Shown here: positions 44,400-52,923 of the stretch, one piece after another | Position numbering within the stretch: position 1 is the stretch's first letter | Layout of the letters: each line of letters opens with the position of its first letter | Assembly (NCBI RefSeq): GCF_014199415.1 | Contig: NZ_JACIJN010000002.1 | Location: 465,893-529,892 of the forward strand | Length of the DNA stretch: 64,000 nt | Direction of reading: 5' to 3' | Source: Sphingomonas endophytica | GTDB lineage: Bacteria > Pseudomonadota > Alphaproteobacteria > Sphingomonadales > Sphingomonadaceae | Made by a program: the position numbers and the translations under genes | Notes under the pieces: generated by a model | What the model was told of the DNA's origin: nothing | The model's input: the letters and a program-made list of their open reading frames with translations, nothing else | The model's database searches: none

Positions 44400-44917
44400 C
44401 GTTCGCCTCCCGCATCGCGCAGCAAGGTTCGCATCGCGGTGGCGATATGCTTCTCCACCGCGCTGACGGAGATGCCGAACGTCTCGGCGATCCCCTTCCG
44501 CGGCATTCCTTCGAGGCGGTACAGGATGAAGATGTGGCGGGTCCGTTCGGGAAGGGTGTTGAGCACCGCGGCGACGCGGCCGACGCTCTCGCGCGCCTCG
44601 AGCAGCCGCGCGGCGTCGAGCTGGTCGACGTCGGCCTCGCGCGCCGGATCGTCGTGGCGGTGGAAGCGCGAGCGGACCGTTTCGCGACGGTAATGGTCGT
44701 TGACCAGATTGGCGGCGATGCGGAAGATATAGGCTTCGGGATTGTCGACGACATGCGGCGGTCCGGCGGCGAGCCGGCAGAACAGGTCCTGCGTCAGATC
44801 CTCGGCCTGGGACGGATCGCGCAGCCGCCGCTGGAAGAACGCGAGCAACGCCGGGCGCAGCCGGCCGGACAGCGCCAGCAGGTCGCCGGACAAGGCATTC
44901 GGTTGGTGTTGCTCCAT
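44396..44917 (-). CDS. ECF-subfamily RNA polymerase sigma factor (FecI-type)
   Basis: A 173-residue sigma factor. Region 2 is seen as DPSQAEDLTQDLFCRLAAGP and YIFRIAANLVNDHYRRE, and region 4 as LPERTRHIFILYRLEGMPRK with the helix-turn-helix ETFGISVSAVEKHIATAM. This pattern is FecI-like. It would be released by FecR on ligand binding and direct transcription of the STN-TBDR unit and probably its own. ATG at 44915-44917 follows AGGG; a GTG six bases earlier is possible. First gene of a sigma-FecR-TBDR-GH20-GH29 array. Confidence 0.93.
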   Translation of the reverse strand: MEQHQPNALSGDLLALSGRLRPALLAFFQRRLRDPSQAEDLTQDLFCRLAAGPPHVVDNPEAYIFRIAANLVNDHYRRETVRSRFHRHDDPAREADVDQLDAARLLEARESVGRVAAVLNTLPERTRHIFILYRLEGMPRKGIAETFGISVSAVEKHIATAMRTLLRDAGGER

Positions 44918-45182
44918 TCCCACCCTGCGTAGACGGGCGAGCGGCCGAAAGACACAGTCCCGTTCGTGCGATTTTCTTGCGCATGAAGCAGGTTAAGCGT
45001 GCGGGGAGCGGAAAGGCCCGGGCGAGATGGACCCGCGGCACGGCCCGCCGCGGCGACCGCAGATGTCTCGCAACGGGTCCGGGCAACCAAGTCACCGCCA
45101 CTCAGCTTGCCGGGCTGACGCTGCGCCATCCGCTGCCGACCGCCGCGGGCTCGCGCCGGAGAACGCCCGACCCGCGCCGCGG

Positions 45183-45965
45183 TTACGACCCGGAAGCCGG
45201 CGTCGGCGCGGGGTCGGGCGCGGCATTCTCCCCGGGCACGGTGCTCACGGGGGGTGTGATCGCAGGAGGTTCGATCGCGGGCGGCGCGACCGTAGGGGGC
45301 GGGACCGCCACGACGGGGATGGCCGGCGCGACCGCTGTCGGGGCGGGGTGATAATGCGCCCGCCAGGTTTCGAACGCCGCGTAGAAGTCGACGAACGGCC
45401 GGTCGAGCCGAAGCAGCGCCGCGCGCGCGAAGGCCGGCAGCGCGTCGTCGGCGACCTGACCGACCTGCGCTATCTCCGCGCGCGCGGCCGCGCAAAAGCC
45501 TGCGCGCATCGCCGGCTGCGCGTAGAAATTGTAGATACGCGTCTGATCGTCGTCATACACGCGCTGCCAGTCGATCCAGCCGGGCGCCTGCCATTCCACG
45601 AGGTAGGTCTGATAATAGCGGTCGATCGCGGCGGCGTGAGTCTTGATCCACGCGTTATAGCCATCGACGATCCCGCCGCCCTCCAGATCGCAGCCGAGCG
45701 CCGCCACGTTCAGCGCGTTGCGCAGATGCCAGACCGCGGCGGCATCGGTGTTGTTGAGATTGGGCGTGAAATAATTGCCGTCCTCGAGCTTCGCCGGGAT
45801 CTTCATGCCGACATAGCCACCCGCCGGCATCGCCGGGGGCGGCGGCGCGACCGGGACGACCGGGGGCGGAGGCGGGGGCGGCGCGGGTGGCGTGGCGCAG
45901 CCGGGCAGCGTGAGCGCCAAACCTCCTAACAAGCCCCAGCCCAGTTTCGTGCGTATCGTCATCAT
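45183..45965 (-). CDS. proline-rich lipoprotein of unknown function
   Basis: A 260-residue protein with a lipoprotein signal: hydrophobic stretch then LPGC at residues 20-23, so Cys23 is lipidated. A proline run follows directly (residues ~26-45), then a globular part (VWHLRNALNVAALGCDLEGG, AAIDRYYQTYLVEW, MRAGFCAAARAEI) that includes a possible disulphide pair, and a second Pro/Ala-rich tail. I recognise no named domain; similar lipoproteins are common in sphingomonads. The two proline-rich arms suggest it spans the periplasm or the peptidoglycan. It stands alone between the sigma factor and a long gap. Confidence 0.75.
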   Translation of the reverse strand: MMTIRTKLGWGLLGGLALTLPGCATPPAPPPPPPPVVPVAPPPPAMPAGGYVGMKIPAKLEDGNYFTPNLNNTDAAAVWHLRNALNVAALGCDLEGGGIVDGYNAWIKTHAAAIDRYYQTYLVEWQAPGWIDWQRVYDDDQTRIYNFYAQPAMRAGFCAAARAEIAQVGQVADDALPAFARAALLRLDRPFVDFYAAFETWRAHYHPAPTAVAPAIPVVAVPPPTVAPPAIEPPAITPPVSTVPGENAAPDPAPTPASGS

Positions 45966-46575
45966 TCGCCCAGGTCCGTCGTCGCTACGCCTTTAACCCG
46001 TAGCGGCCGCGTATGAAAAGACCGGCGCGCCTTGCCGTTCCGCGCGCGGTCGGTCGATCGTGGCGCCGGGCGTCCGGGCGCGATCCGCGCCGCAGCTGCC
46101 ACTCAGCCCGGATGGAAGGCCATCTGCATGCCCGCCGAATGCGCGACGTGCATCAGCACCGGGTTGGTGGATGCCGCCGCCCATTGCGCGGCGGTGAGCT
46201 CATCAGGTGAGCGTGTCGCCGGCGGCGCTGCGGCGCGGCGCAGCGGTCACATCGCGTGCTGCGCTGTCCATGACGGGCGCGCATCCGCGCCGTCTCGCGC
46301 TTGCGATCAGCCGGCCCGACGGCGCGAAGGCGCGATGCAAGCGGTGCGTATCTCCACCATGAAGGGGTGATCGGTGGAGCAGCGCTTGGCTCCGCCGACC
46401 GCGCAGACAGATTGGCGGCAGCGCCGGGTTCATCACTTCCGCCTCGGTTGCCGAACGTGGTGCCCCCAGAAATTATAATATCTTTCAAATCGTTATTAAC
46501 ACAGGAAAGTGGCGGGGCAGCACCTAGCTTGTAGAGGCACGTCTCAAAGATCGACTGGTTTCCAGGGAGAGTGAC
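45966..46575. other. long intergenic region with promoter-like patch and a possible gene remnant
   Basis: A 610-base gap between divergent genes. On the minus strand, 46108-46213 reads DELTAAQWAAASTNPVLMHV and then HSAGMQMAFHPG to a stop, which looks like a real protein C-terminus cut off by an upstream stop; I cannot name the family. Close to the rightward TBDR, 46470-46505 is strikingly AT-rich and is treated separately. Other open frames look non-coding. Confidence 0.35.
46470..46510 (+). promoter_or_regulatory. AT-rich promoter-like segment upstream of the TBDR
   Basis: This short AT-rich island in high-GC DNA contains a TATAAT match at 46475-46480, about 95 bases before the GTG start of the receptor. 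A TTGCCG at 46450-46455 is 19 bases upstream of it, wider than the ideal spacing, so the -35 is uncertain. Confidence 0.35.
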
Positions 46576-49302
46576 GTGAGGCAGTGGCTTATTGCGACCG
46601 TGTCGGCGGGCGCGTTCTTCGCCGCGACGAACGCGGCGGCGCAGAGCGAGGCACCGAAGCCCGAGACGGCGGCGGACACCGCTGCCAACCCCGCCACGCC
46701 CGGCGACGCGATCCAAGACGACGCGCCCACCGACGATGTCGTGGTCACGGGCTTGCGTCGTAGTCTGCAATCGGCGCAGAACATCAAGCGCAATGCCGAG
46801 GGGATCGTCGACTCGATCGTCGCGGAGGACATCGGCAAGCTGCCTGACGTCACGGCCTCCGCCGCACTGGCGCGGGTGACCGGCGTGCAGGTGACCCGCG
46901 CCGCCGGTGAGGCGGCCGGCGTGCAGATCCGCGGGCTCCCGGATATCTCCACAACCTACAACGGGCGGGAGATTTTCACCGCCGAGAACCGCTTTGTTGC
47001 GATCCAGGATTTCCCGGCTGGCGCCGTTCAGGCGCTTGAGGTCTACAAATCGTCGACGGCCAATCTGATCGAGGGCGGGATCGGCGGGCAGGTGAATGTC
47101 CGGTCGCGGCGACCGTTCGACTTCGACGGTTTCCAGCTTTCCGGTTCGCTGAACGGCGTGCATTGGGAGCAGAGCCAGCGGCTCGACTATAACGGCAACC
47201 TTCTCGTCACCGACCGCTGGGATACCGGCATCGGCGAGATCGGCGTGCTCGTCAACGCCGCGATCTCGAACATCGACTATCTCGACGCCACGCGCGAGGT
47301 CGACCGCTTCGTCACCCCGGAGCCCGGCGCGCCCGCCGACGCGGCAGGGTTCACACGGCCGAACGGCCAGGGCATCTTCTATGGCAGCGGCAACCGCTGG
47401 CGCCCGTCGGTCAATGCGGCGGTGCAGTGGCGTCCCGCGAGCAATCTCGAATTCTATGTGGATGGTCTGTTTCAGGGCTATCGCGCCGAGGATCGCAACC
47501 ACTGGCTGTTCGTGCCCACGTTCGGCGACGGTGCGCAATACAGCAACGTGGTGCTGCGCAACGGCAGCAATTCGGTGCAGAGCATGACCGTTACCGGCGC
47601 CTCGACGCCGGACGGCTATGACGCCTTCACGAAGGCGCGTACCGATACCTATCAACTCGCCGGCGGTGCGATCTGGACGGCGGGCCGGCTGAAGCTGACC
47701 GGCGATGTCGCCTATACCGACAGCACGTATACGCAGCAGAGCGCGAACATCGATTACGCCTTCACCAGATCGCCGACGCGCAACGTCGATTTCGACATCG
47801 CGCGCGGGCAGGGCGGCGGCGTGTTCGACTTCGTGGATTTCGACGCGTCCGATCCCAACAATTATGCGCTCCGCGGGCTGTTCGACGCCAATTTCCGCGC
47901 CACCGGCAAGGACTGGCAGGCGCGGCTCGACGCCGAATACGACATGGGTCTCGATTTCCTGCCCAAGCTGCAGGCCGGCGTCCGTTTCAACACGCGCGAC
48001 GCGGCTCGCTACAACGGGCAGCGCTATGCCGGGTTGATCCAGACCGGGCTGACCTATCCCGACCTGCCGGTCCAGATCGGTCCGATCACACGCGGCTTCC
48101 GGTTCGACAACGACCAGCCGGTCACCGTCTTTCCGGGTGCGACCTTCGACAGCGTGTACGACAATCGCGACGCGCTGCGCGCGATCGCCGGTTTCGGGGC
48201 GGGCAACCCGGCGTTCAACGATCAGGAGACGTTTACCGCGTCCGAACGCTCGTGGGCGGGCTATGCGCAGGCGAAATACGCCTTCGACATCGGTCTTCCG
48301 ATCGAAGGCAATCTGGGCCTGCGCGTCATCAACACGCGCACGCAGGTACAAGGCAATTCCTACGACGCGACCAGCGACACGTTCACGCCGGTCGCGCAGA
48401 CGAACCGCTACACCGACTATCTGCCCAATGCCAACCTGCGGGCGACGCTTGCCAACAACCTTCAACTGCGGCTTGCCTTCACGCAGACCCGCACGCGGCC
48501 GAACTTCATCGATCTGAACCCGTCCAGCAACGTCGGGACGGTGCCGACCGCCTGTTCGACCGAGGGCGTCGATACGGTCAATTGCTTCGTGCCGGTGACG
48601 TCGGGCAACCCGAACCTGAGTCCGCTGCGTTCCAACAACTACGATCTGTCGCTGGAATATTATTACGCTACCACGGGATCACTGACCGCGGGCGTGTTCC
48701 GTCGCGACGTCAACAACTTCATCTTCCGCAGCACCACCAACATCGAGATCGCCGACGCGCCGGACCGCCGCGTCAACTCGCCGAGCAACGGCGGCAAGGG
48801 GCGGGTGCAGGGCGCGGAGGTTGCGTTCACCGGCTTCCTCGACATCGGCAGCCTGCCCGAATGGGCGCGCGGTTTCGGCATGCAGGCCAATTACACCTAT
48901 CTCGACGCCGCGACGGAACTGGCACCGGAGTTCCGCGACCGGCTGCCGGGCCAGCAGCCGTTCCCCGGCGTGTCGAAACACTCCTTCAACCTGGTCGGGC
49001 TGTACGAGCGCCCGGTGTTCTCGGCACGGCTGGCGTATAACTGGCGCTCGCGCTTCGCGACCGAATATCAGGACCTGCAAGCCGGCTTCCTCTCCCCGCT
49101 GTACCAGAAGTCGCTGGGCGTCATGGACTTCTCGACCACCGTCACGCCGGTCCCCAACGTGACGATCGCCTTCGACCTGCTGAACGTGCTGGGCACACCC
49201 GTTCGCAACGAGCGGGCTTATAATTCCGCCGGGGACAGCTATCCGTTCCAGGTCCGGTACATCGAGCGTACCTACTCGCTCGGCGTGCGCTTCCGCTTCT
49301 GA
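46576..49302 (+). CDS. TonB-dependent receptor, Caulobacter-type (TIGR01782-like)
   Basis: A 908-residue receptor. Signal peptide MRQWLIATVSAGAFFAATNA, TonB-box-like DDVVVTGLRRSLQSAQNIKR, then IVDSIVAEDIGKLPDVTASA, the diagnostic opening of the large carbohydrate-associated receptor group common in Caulobacter and sphingomonads. The plug contains QIRGLPDISTTYNGREIFT and SSTANLIEGGIGGQVNVRSR; the barrel ends SLGVRFRF with terminal Phe. The start is GTG at 46576 behind AGGGAGA. This class usually imports oligosaccharides. It has no glycosidase directly beside it, but the glycan units at 35-45 and 57-64 kb lie on both sides. Confidence 0.94.
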   Translation: MRQWLIATVSAGAFFAATNAAAQSEAPKPETAADTAANPATPGDAIQDDAPTDDVVVTGLRRSLQSAQNIKRNAEGIVDSIVAEDIGKLPDVTASAALARVTGVQVTRAAGEAAGVQIRGLPDISTTYNGREIFTAENRFVAIQDFPAGAVQALEVYKSSTANLIEGGIGGQVNVRSRRPFDFDGFQLSGSLNGVHWEQSQRLDYNGNLLVTDRWDTGIGEIGVLVNAAISNIDYLDATREVDRFVTPEPGAPADAAGFTRPNGQGIFYGSGNRWRPSVNAAVQWRPASNLEFYVDGLFQGYRAEDRNHWLFVPTFGDGAQYSNVVLRNGSNSVQSMTVTGASTPDGYDAFTKARTDTYQLAGGAIWTAGRLKLTGDVAYTDSTYTQQSANIDYAFTRSPTRNVDFDIARGQGGGVFDFVDFDASDPNNYALRGLFDANFRATGKDWQARLDAEYDMGLDFLPKLQAGVRFNTRDAARYNGQRYAGLIQTGLTYPDLPVQIGPITRGFRFDNDQPVTVFPGATFDSVYDNRDALRAIAGFGAGNPAFNDQETFTASERSWAGYAQAKYAFDIGLPIEGNLGLRVINTRTQVQGNSYDATSDTFTPVAQTNRYTDYLPNANLRATLANNLQLRLAFTQTRTRPNFIDLNPSSNVGTVPTACSTEGVDTVNCFVPVTSGNPNLSPLRSNNYDLSLEYYYATTGSLTAGVFRRDVNNFIFRSTTNIEIADAPDRRVNSPSNGGKGRVQGAEVAFTGFLDIGSLPEWARGFGMQANYTYLDAATELAPEFRDRLPGQQPFPGVSKHSFNLVGLYERPVFSARLAYNWRSRFATEYQDLQAGFLSPLYQKSLGVMDFSTTVTPVPNVTIAFDLLNVLGTPVRNERAYNSAGDSYPFQVRYIERTYSLGVRFRF

Positions 49303-49432
49303 GCCGGGCGCCGGTGGCGGCGCTTGCCGCCACCCCGCAGCGCCGGGGTGCCGATCCGCACGCCCCGACGATCAACGGCGCGCCGGCGGTGTCGAGCGTC
49401 GGCTGGTAAGCGCCACCGCAGTCCTGCAAATC

Positions 49433-50074
49433 CTAGCAGGTGGAGACGTCGACATCCGCCCCGTTGTCGACCTTGGTCAGGTCGCGCTCTACCCGCGCCG
49501 GCATGGCGGCGATCTCGATGATCAGCGGCGCGGAGATCACGCGCAGGAAGGTGAGCGGCTCTCTCCGGTACGCGACCTCCACAAACATCGCGGGCCGGTT
49601 GGCGGCGGCCTGGACCGGAGCACCCGCCGGACCCATGCCGGGGAAGAAGGTATTCTCGGCACCAGCTCCTTCGAACCCGTATGACGACCCATGCTCGAGC
49701 CCACCGCGACAGCGCTGCCAGTGGATCCACTGGCCCTTCTTGGCATTCTGTTCCAGGCTGGACAGGATGATGCGGCCGCGGCGGGTGAAGTCGAGACCGT
49801 TGCTCATCACCGTGCCCCCGAGCAACACGTCATTGATCTGCGCCTCGGTCAGCCGTTGCGGCCCTGACAGATTGACGCTGCCCAGCCGCCCGGCATTGTC
49901 GGCGACCTGAAGCGCGATCTGGCTCAGGCGCTGCTTCTGCAGTGCATAGTCGCAAAGCTCGGCCAGTCCGAGGACCATCAGCAGGAACAGCGGCAACGCC
50001 AGCGCCAGCTCGATCATCGCGATGGCGGTGCGGTCGGCGAGCAGCTGCCGGGGGTTCGTCCGGAGACCCGTCAC
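49433..50074 (-). CDS. TadE-like pseudopilin (TadF-type)
   Basis: A 213-residue protein with a short polar N-terminus, then IAMIELALALPLFLLMVLGL, the hydrophobic TadE/TadF signature with the conserved Glu five residues into the helix, and a periplasmic C-terminal part ending DVDVSTC. TadE-type proteins are minor components of Flp/Tad surface systems. It is the last gene of the unit; its GTG start at 50072-50074 overlaps the upstream stop by 4 bases. No prepilin peptidase, secretin or ATPase genes of a Tad system lie in the window. Confidence 0.87.
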   Translation of the reverse strand: MTGLRTNPRQLLADRTAIAMIELALALPLFLLMVLGLAELCDYALQKQRLSQIALQVADNAGRLGSVNLSGPQRLTEAQINDVLLGGTVMSNGLDFTRRGRIILSSLEQNAKKGQWIHWQRCRGGLEHGSSYGFEGAGAENTFFPGMGPAGAPVQAAANRPAMFVEVAYRREPLTFLRVISAPLIIEIAAMPARVERDLTKVDNGADVDVSTC

Positions 50075-50655
50075 GGGCACGTCCGTTCGATCACCGACGC
50101 CTGCTGGTCGAAGGGCTGGTTGCGAAACGCCGTCCTCGCGGTGATCGGACGCTCCTGCCGGAGCGGATTGATGGCGATCGGCAGCAGGCGCGCATGGTGG
50201 ACGATCGCGGTGTACACCACCACGTCGCGGGCGTTGCCGTCGCTGTCGGCGGAGACGCCCTGTTCGTCCCAGCGGCCGTTGTTGTTCAGATCTTCGTAGG
50301 TTTCGGGGAAGTCGCACCGCCCATTGGCGTTGATGTCGTGGAACGGTTCGAAGGGCGCCTCCACCTCGGCGTAATCACGGAAGGCACGTCGGGTGAAATC
50401 CACCGTTGCGGCCGGTGCCAGCTGGTGCACCATGTCACGCACGCGATTTTCGATCAGCGCCCGCTGCGTCAGGTCGCTGGCCGTCTCCAGCGTGCGGCTG
50501 CGGCTGGCGCGTTGCATTTCGCCCTCGATAACCGCGCGCAGATAGGCGGCATAGCCCAGTTCGAGACCGCTGCAGATGAGGATCAGCAACACCGGAGCAG
50601 CGAGCGCGAATTCGACGGCGATCGCGCCGGTCCGGTCGAGAAGCAGGCGCCGCAT
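50071..50655 (-). CDS. TadE-like pseudopilin with EF-hand-like insert
   Basis: A 194-residue TadE-family protein. The N-terminus has RTGAIAVEFALAAPVLLILI with the conserved Glu in the first helix turn. Midway two acidic loops follow one another, DINANGRCDFPE and DLNNNGRWDE, each spaced like the calcium-binding loop of an EF-hand or dockerin/TSP3 repeat. A calcium-dependent fold or contact is a fair inference. The ATG at 50653-50655 shares one base with the stop of the TadG-like gene (TGATG), and its own stop overlaps the next start. The three genes are clearly co-translated. Confidence 0.87.
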   Translation of the reverse strand: MRRLLLDRTGAIAVEFALAAPVLLILICSGLELGYAAYLRAVIEGEMQRASRSRTLETASDLTQRALIENRVRDMVHQLAPAATVDFTRRAFRDYAEVEAPFEPFHDINANGRCDFPETYEDLNNNGRWDEQGVSADSDGNARDVVVYTAIVHHARLLPIAINPLRQERPITARTAFRNQPFDQQASVIERTCP

Positions 50656-52610
50656 CAGCGCACCAGCCGCAAATGCGAGATACGCTTGGCGATGTCGGAG
50701 AATGCCGTTTCCAGCTCGAGCGCGCTTTTTGCCTCGAAGGCATGACCTTGCGCCGCGCACCCGTCGAGCAGCGGGGTGAGCGACGTTCCGAAGGCAATGA
50801 CCCACACGGTGATGCCCTTCGCCTTGGCGACGAGGCACAGACTGGCAAGCCGCTTCTCCACCAGCGTATTCTGCTCGGCCGCGGTTGGCAGACGACCCGA
50901 CGGCGTGCGCCGGCGATCCAGCGCGGAGAGGCCATAGGCATCATAGTCCGCCACATGGGTCTCGGTCTGGCCGTCGGTCATGAAGATCAGGTGCCGCGCC
51001 AGCTTGCTGCCGAGCGGTGGCTGATTTTCGCTGGCGAACAGTCCCTGCGGCGACAGGAGGCGCAATCCCCACAGGAAGCCCACGTCATGGTAGGTCAGTC
51101 CGGCCGGCTTCAGCGAAACCAGGTAGTTGCTCAACGTCGTCGCATCGATCGTGGCAAGCTTGCGCGCGTAGGTCGGACAGGCCGCGCGGACGGCGGCGTC
51201 GCTGCTCGGCGTGATGTAATTGTCGTAGGTGTGCAGAACCTCGGTCGGCGACCCCCAGCGGTCGCTCTGGATATCGTTCATGTTCCATTGTTTGCGCGAG
51301 TAGACCAGCCCCGGCAGCGCGGGGCGCCATTGCGTGCGCGCATCACCGGCGATGGGGATCGTGTCGACGTCGAGATCGTAGCCGGGTTCGGCGGTCATCG
51401 CGTCATGGTTGAGCGAGGACTGACGCTCCTCGATACAGGCATTGTCGCGCTTCCATCGAATGGTGCGCGACTGGTGATCGTTGGCGACCTGTGCGGTGAA
51501 TTCGCCGCCCGCGACGTTGCCGATCCCATCCGCGCCTTTCAGGGTGGCGACGGAATATTCGATCGGCGCGTAATCCCACCAATAGCGATTTTCGTAGGTC
51601 GTCGTGCCAGCGTCGGGGTTCTTGATCTTTTTCTCTTTGCGCTTTTTGACATAGTCCTTGTAGGTGGTTTCCGTCACCGTGCAGATCCCGCCGCTCAGCC
51701 TTGCGCTCCGCTCGATATTGTTCACGATATGAACGATGACCCAGCTGGCGGTGCCATCCGCATTCTTTACCAGATCCTCCTGGCGGGTCGTATAGTTCAG
51801 CACGGTGGTGGCCGTGCATTTTTCCGAGGCGATGACCGACTGCGTCGTCGTGCTGGTGCCGCCGGTCGTGTACCAGTCACCATCGGCAACGGTGACGAAC
51901 TCGGGCGCTTCCTTCGGCATCTGTTCGATTTCCCGCGCCACGCGCGACTGATATGTCCAGCGGCTGACCAGCCAGTCCGGCTTCAGCAGCGTGCCGACAT
52001 TCACCGTCGACGAATAGGGGACGAAGCCGTAGCGGAGCCGTGTCTCGGACCCTTTCGACTTTTGCATGACGTCATAGAATTTCTGGACCGACGAACGCAG
52101 CGCCGCGATCCTGCTGACGGAATCGCCGGGGTTGGATTCCGCCATCGACAAGGTCGTATCCAGAACGAACATGATGTCGGCGTTGGGCAATTCCATCTGC
52201 GCGTCGCACGTCGCCTGCATGGTCATCGCCCGGAAACCGAACAGCTTCATGATGAGCAACGGTACATTGGCGGACGCGATGGCGTGGATCGTCGACGTCC
52301 CGCGCGGCTCATAGACGATCTGCGAACCGTTCGAGCCATATTGTCCCGGTCGGAAGTTCGAGAGGAAATACTGATCGGCGTCTTGCCGTGCGGCCGTGCC
52401 CCAGGATTGCGCCCCCATGCTGAGACGCCCGGCCAGCACCGCTGCGTCACACGCCTGTTGCAGCCGCGTCCGGACGAGATAGGCGCGCGCCATGTCGAAC
52501 GCGCCCCCGACCATGCCGAGAAGCGGCAGCATGCTCGCGGCGCCGATCAGCAGGACATTGCCCCGCCGATCGTGCCGCAACCTGCGCACGAAAGTGAAGA
52601 AGGATGGCAT
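50655..52610 (-). CDS. TadG-like protein with von Willebrand A domain
   Basis: A 651-residue protein. The N-terminus has DRRGNVLLIGAASMLPLLGM, the TadG/TadE_N (DUF2134-type) membrane anchor, followed by a TadG segment (ACDAAVLAGRLSMG). A VWA domain starts at ADIMFVLDTTLSMAES, where the MIDAS motif reads DTTLS, and resumes after a long insertion at HLIFMTDGQTETHVADYDAYG and VWVIAFG. The insertion (about 300 residues, with a Lys-rich KKRKEKKIK stretch) is unusual in length. ATG at 52608-52610 is preferred; a GTG nine bases earlier is possible. First gene of the TadG/TadE/TadE unit. Confidence 0.88.
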   Translation of the reverse strand: MPSFFTFVRRLRHDRRGNVLLIGAASMLPLLGMVGGAFDMARAYLVRTRLQQACDAAVLAGRLSMGAQSWGTAARQDADQYFLSNFRPGQYGSNGSQIVYEPRGTSTIHAIASANVPLLIMKLFGFRAMTMQATCDAQMELPNADIMFVLDTTLSMAESNPGDSVSRIAALRSSVQKFYDVMQKSKGSETRLRYGFVPYSSTVNVGTLLKPDWLVSRWTYQSRVAREIEQMPKEAPEFVTVADGDWYTTGGTSTTTQSVIASEKCTATTVLNYTTRQEDLVKNADGTASWVIVHIVNNIERSARLSGGICTVTETTYKDYVKKRKEKKIKNPDAGTTTYENRYWWDYAPIEYSVATLKGADGIGNVAGGEFTAQVANDHQSRTIRWKRDNACIEERQSSLNHDAMTAEPGYDLDVDTIPIAGDARTQWRPALPGLVYSRKQWNMNDIQSDRWGSPTEVLHTYDNYITPSSDAAVRAACPTYARKLATIDATTLSNYLVSLKPAGLTYHDVGFLWGLRLLSPQGLFASENQPPLGSKLARHLIFMTDGQTETHVADYDAYGLSALDRRRTPSGRLPTAAEQNTLVEKRLASLCLVAKAKGITVWVIAFGTSLTPLLDGCAAQGHAFEAKSALELETAFSDIAKRISHLRLVR

Positions 52611-52923
52611 CGACGTCACTTACATCACCCTTGTCGCACTCGCCGGCGGACGCCCGGCTTTCACCCCTCCGATGCGACGAGGATAATTAAATTCACGTAT
52701 AACCGGGGCCTTACGGGCTGCTGGTGTAAAGAATTGCAGGGTGTCGCCGCTGGCCGGTTCACGCGTGGGCTTGCGATACACGACGATCGGCATGACGAGG
52801 TGGCCGACCGTGCATCGCTGCCCTTCTCGTGTCGAACCTCGCAGCGGAGCGTCGCCGTGGCGAACGAGCGTCCGCTTCGCGCGCCCGAACCGGAACCGGA
52901 CCGGACGACCTGTCCGGACGCGG
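52611..52923. other. intergenic region, no gene seen
   Basis: A 313-base gap between the end of the DUF2254 gene and the start of the leftward TadG gene. An AT-richer stretch at 52680-52740 is the likely promoter area for the Tad unit. Open frames here have no coding character. Confidence 0.5.

Noticed and set aside
39963..44917. Ferric-siderophore uptake system
   Set aside because: The sigma/FecR/STN parts are iron-type, but the directly linked GH20 and GH29 genes point to a glycan ligand.
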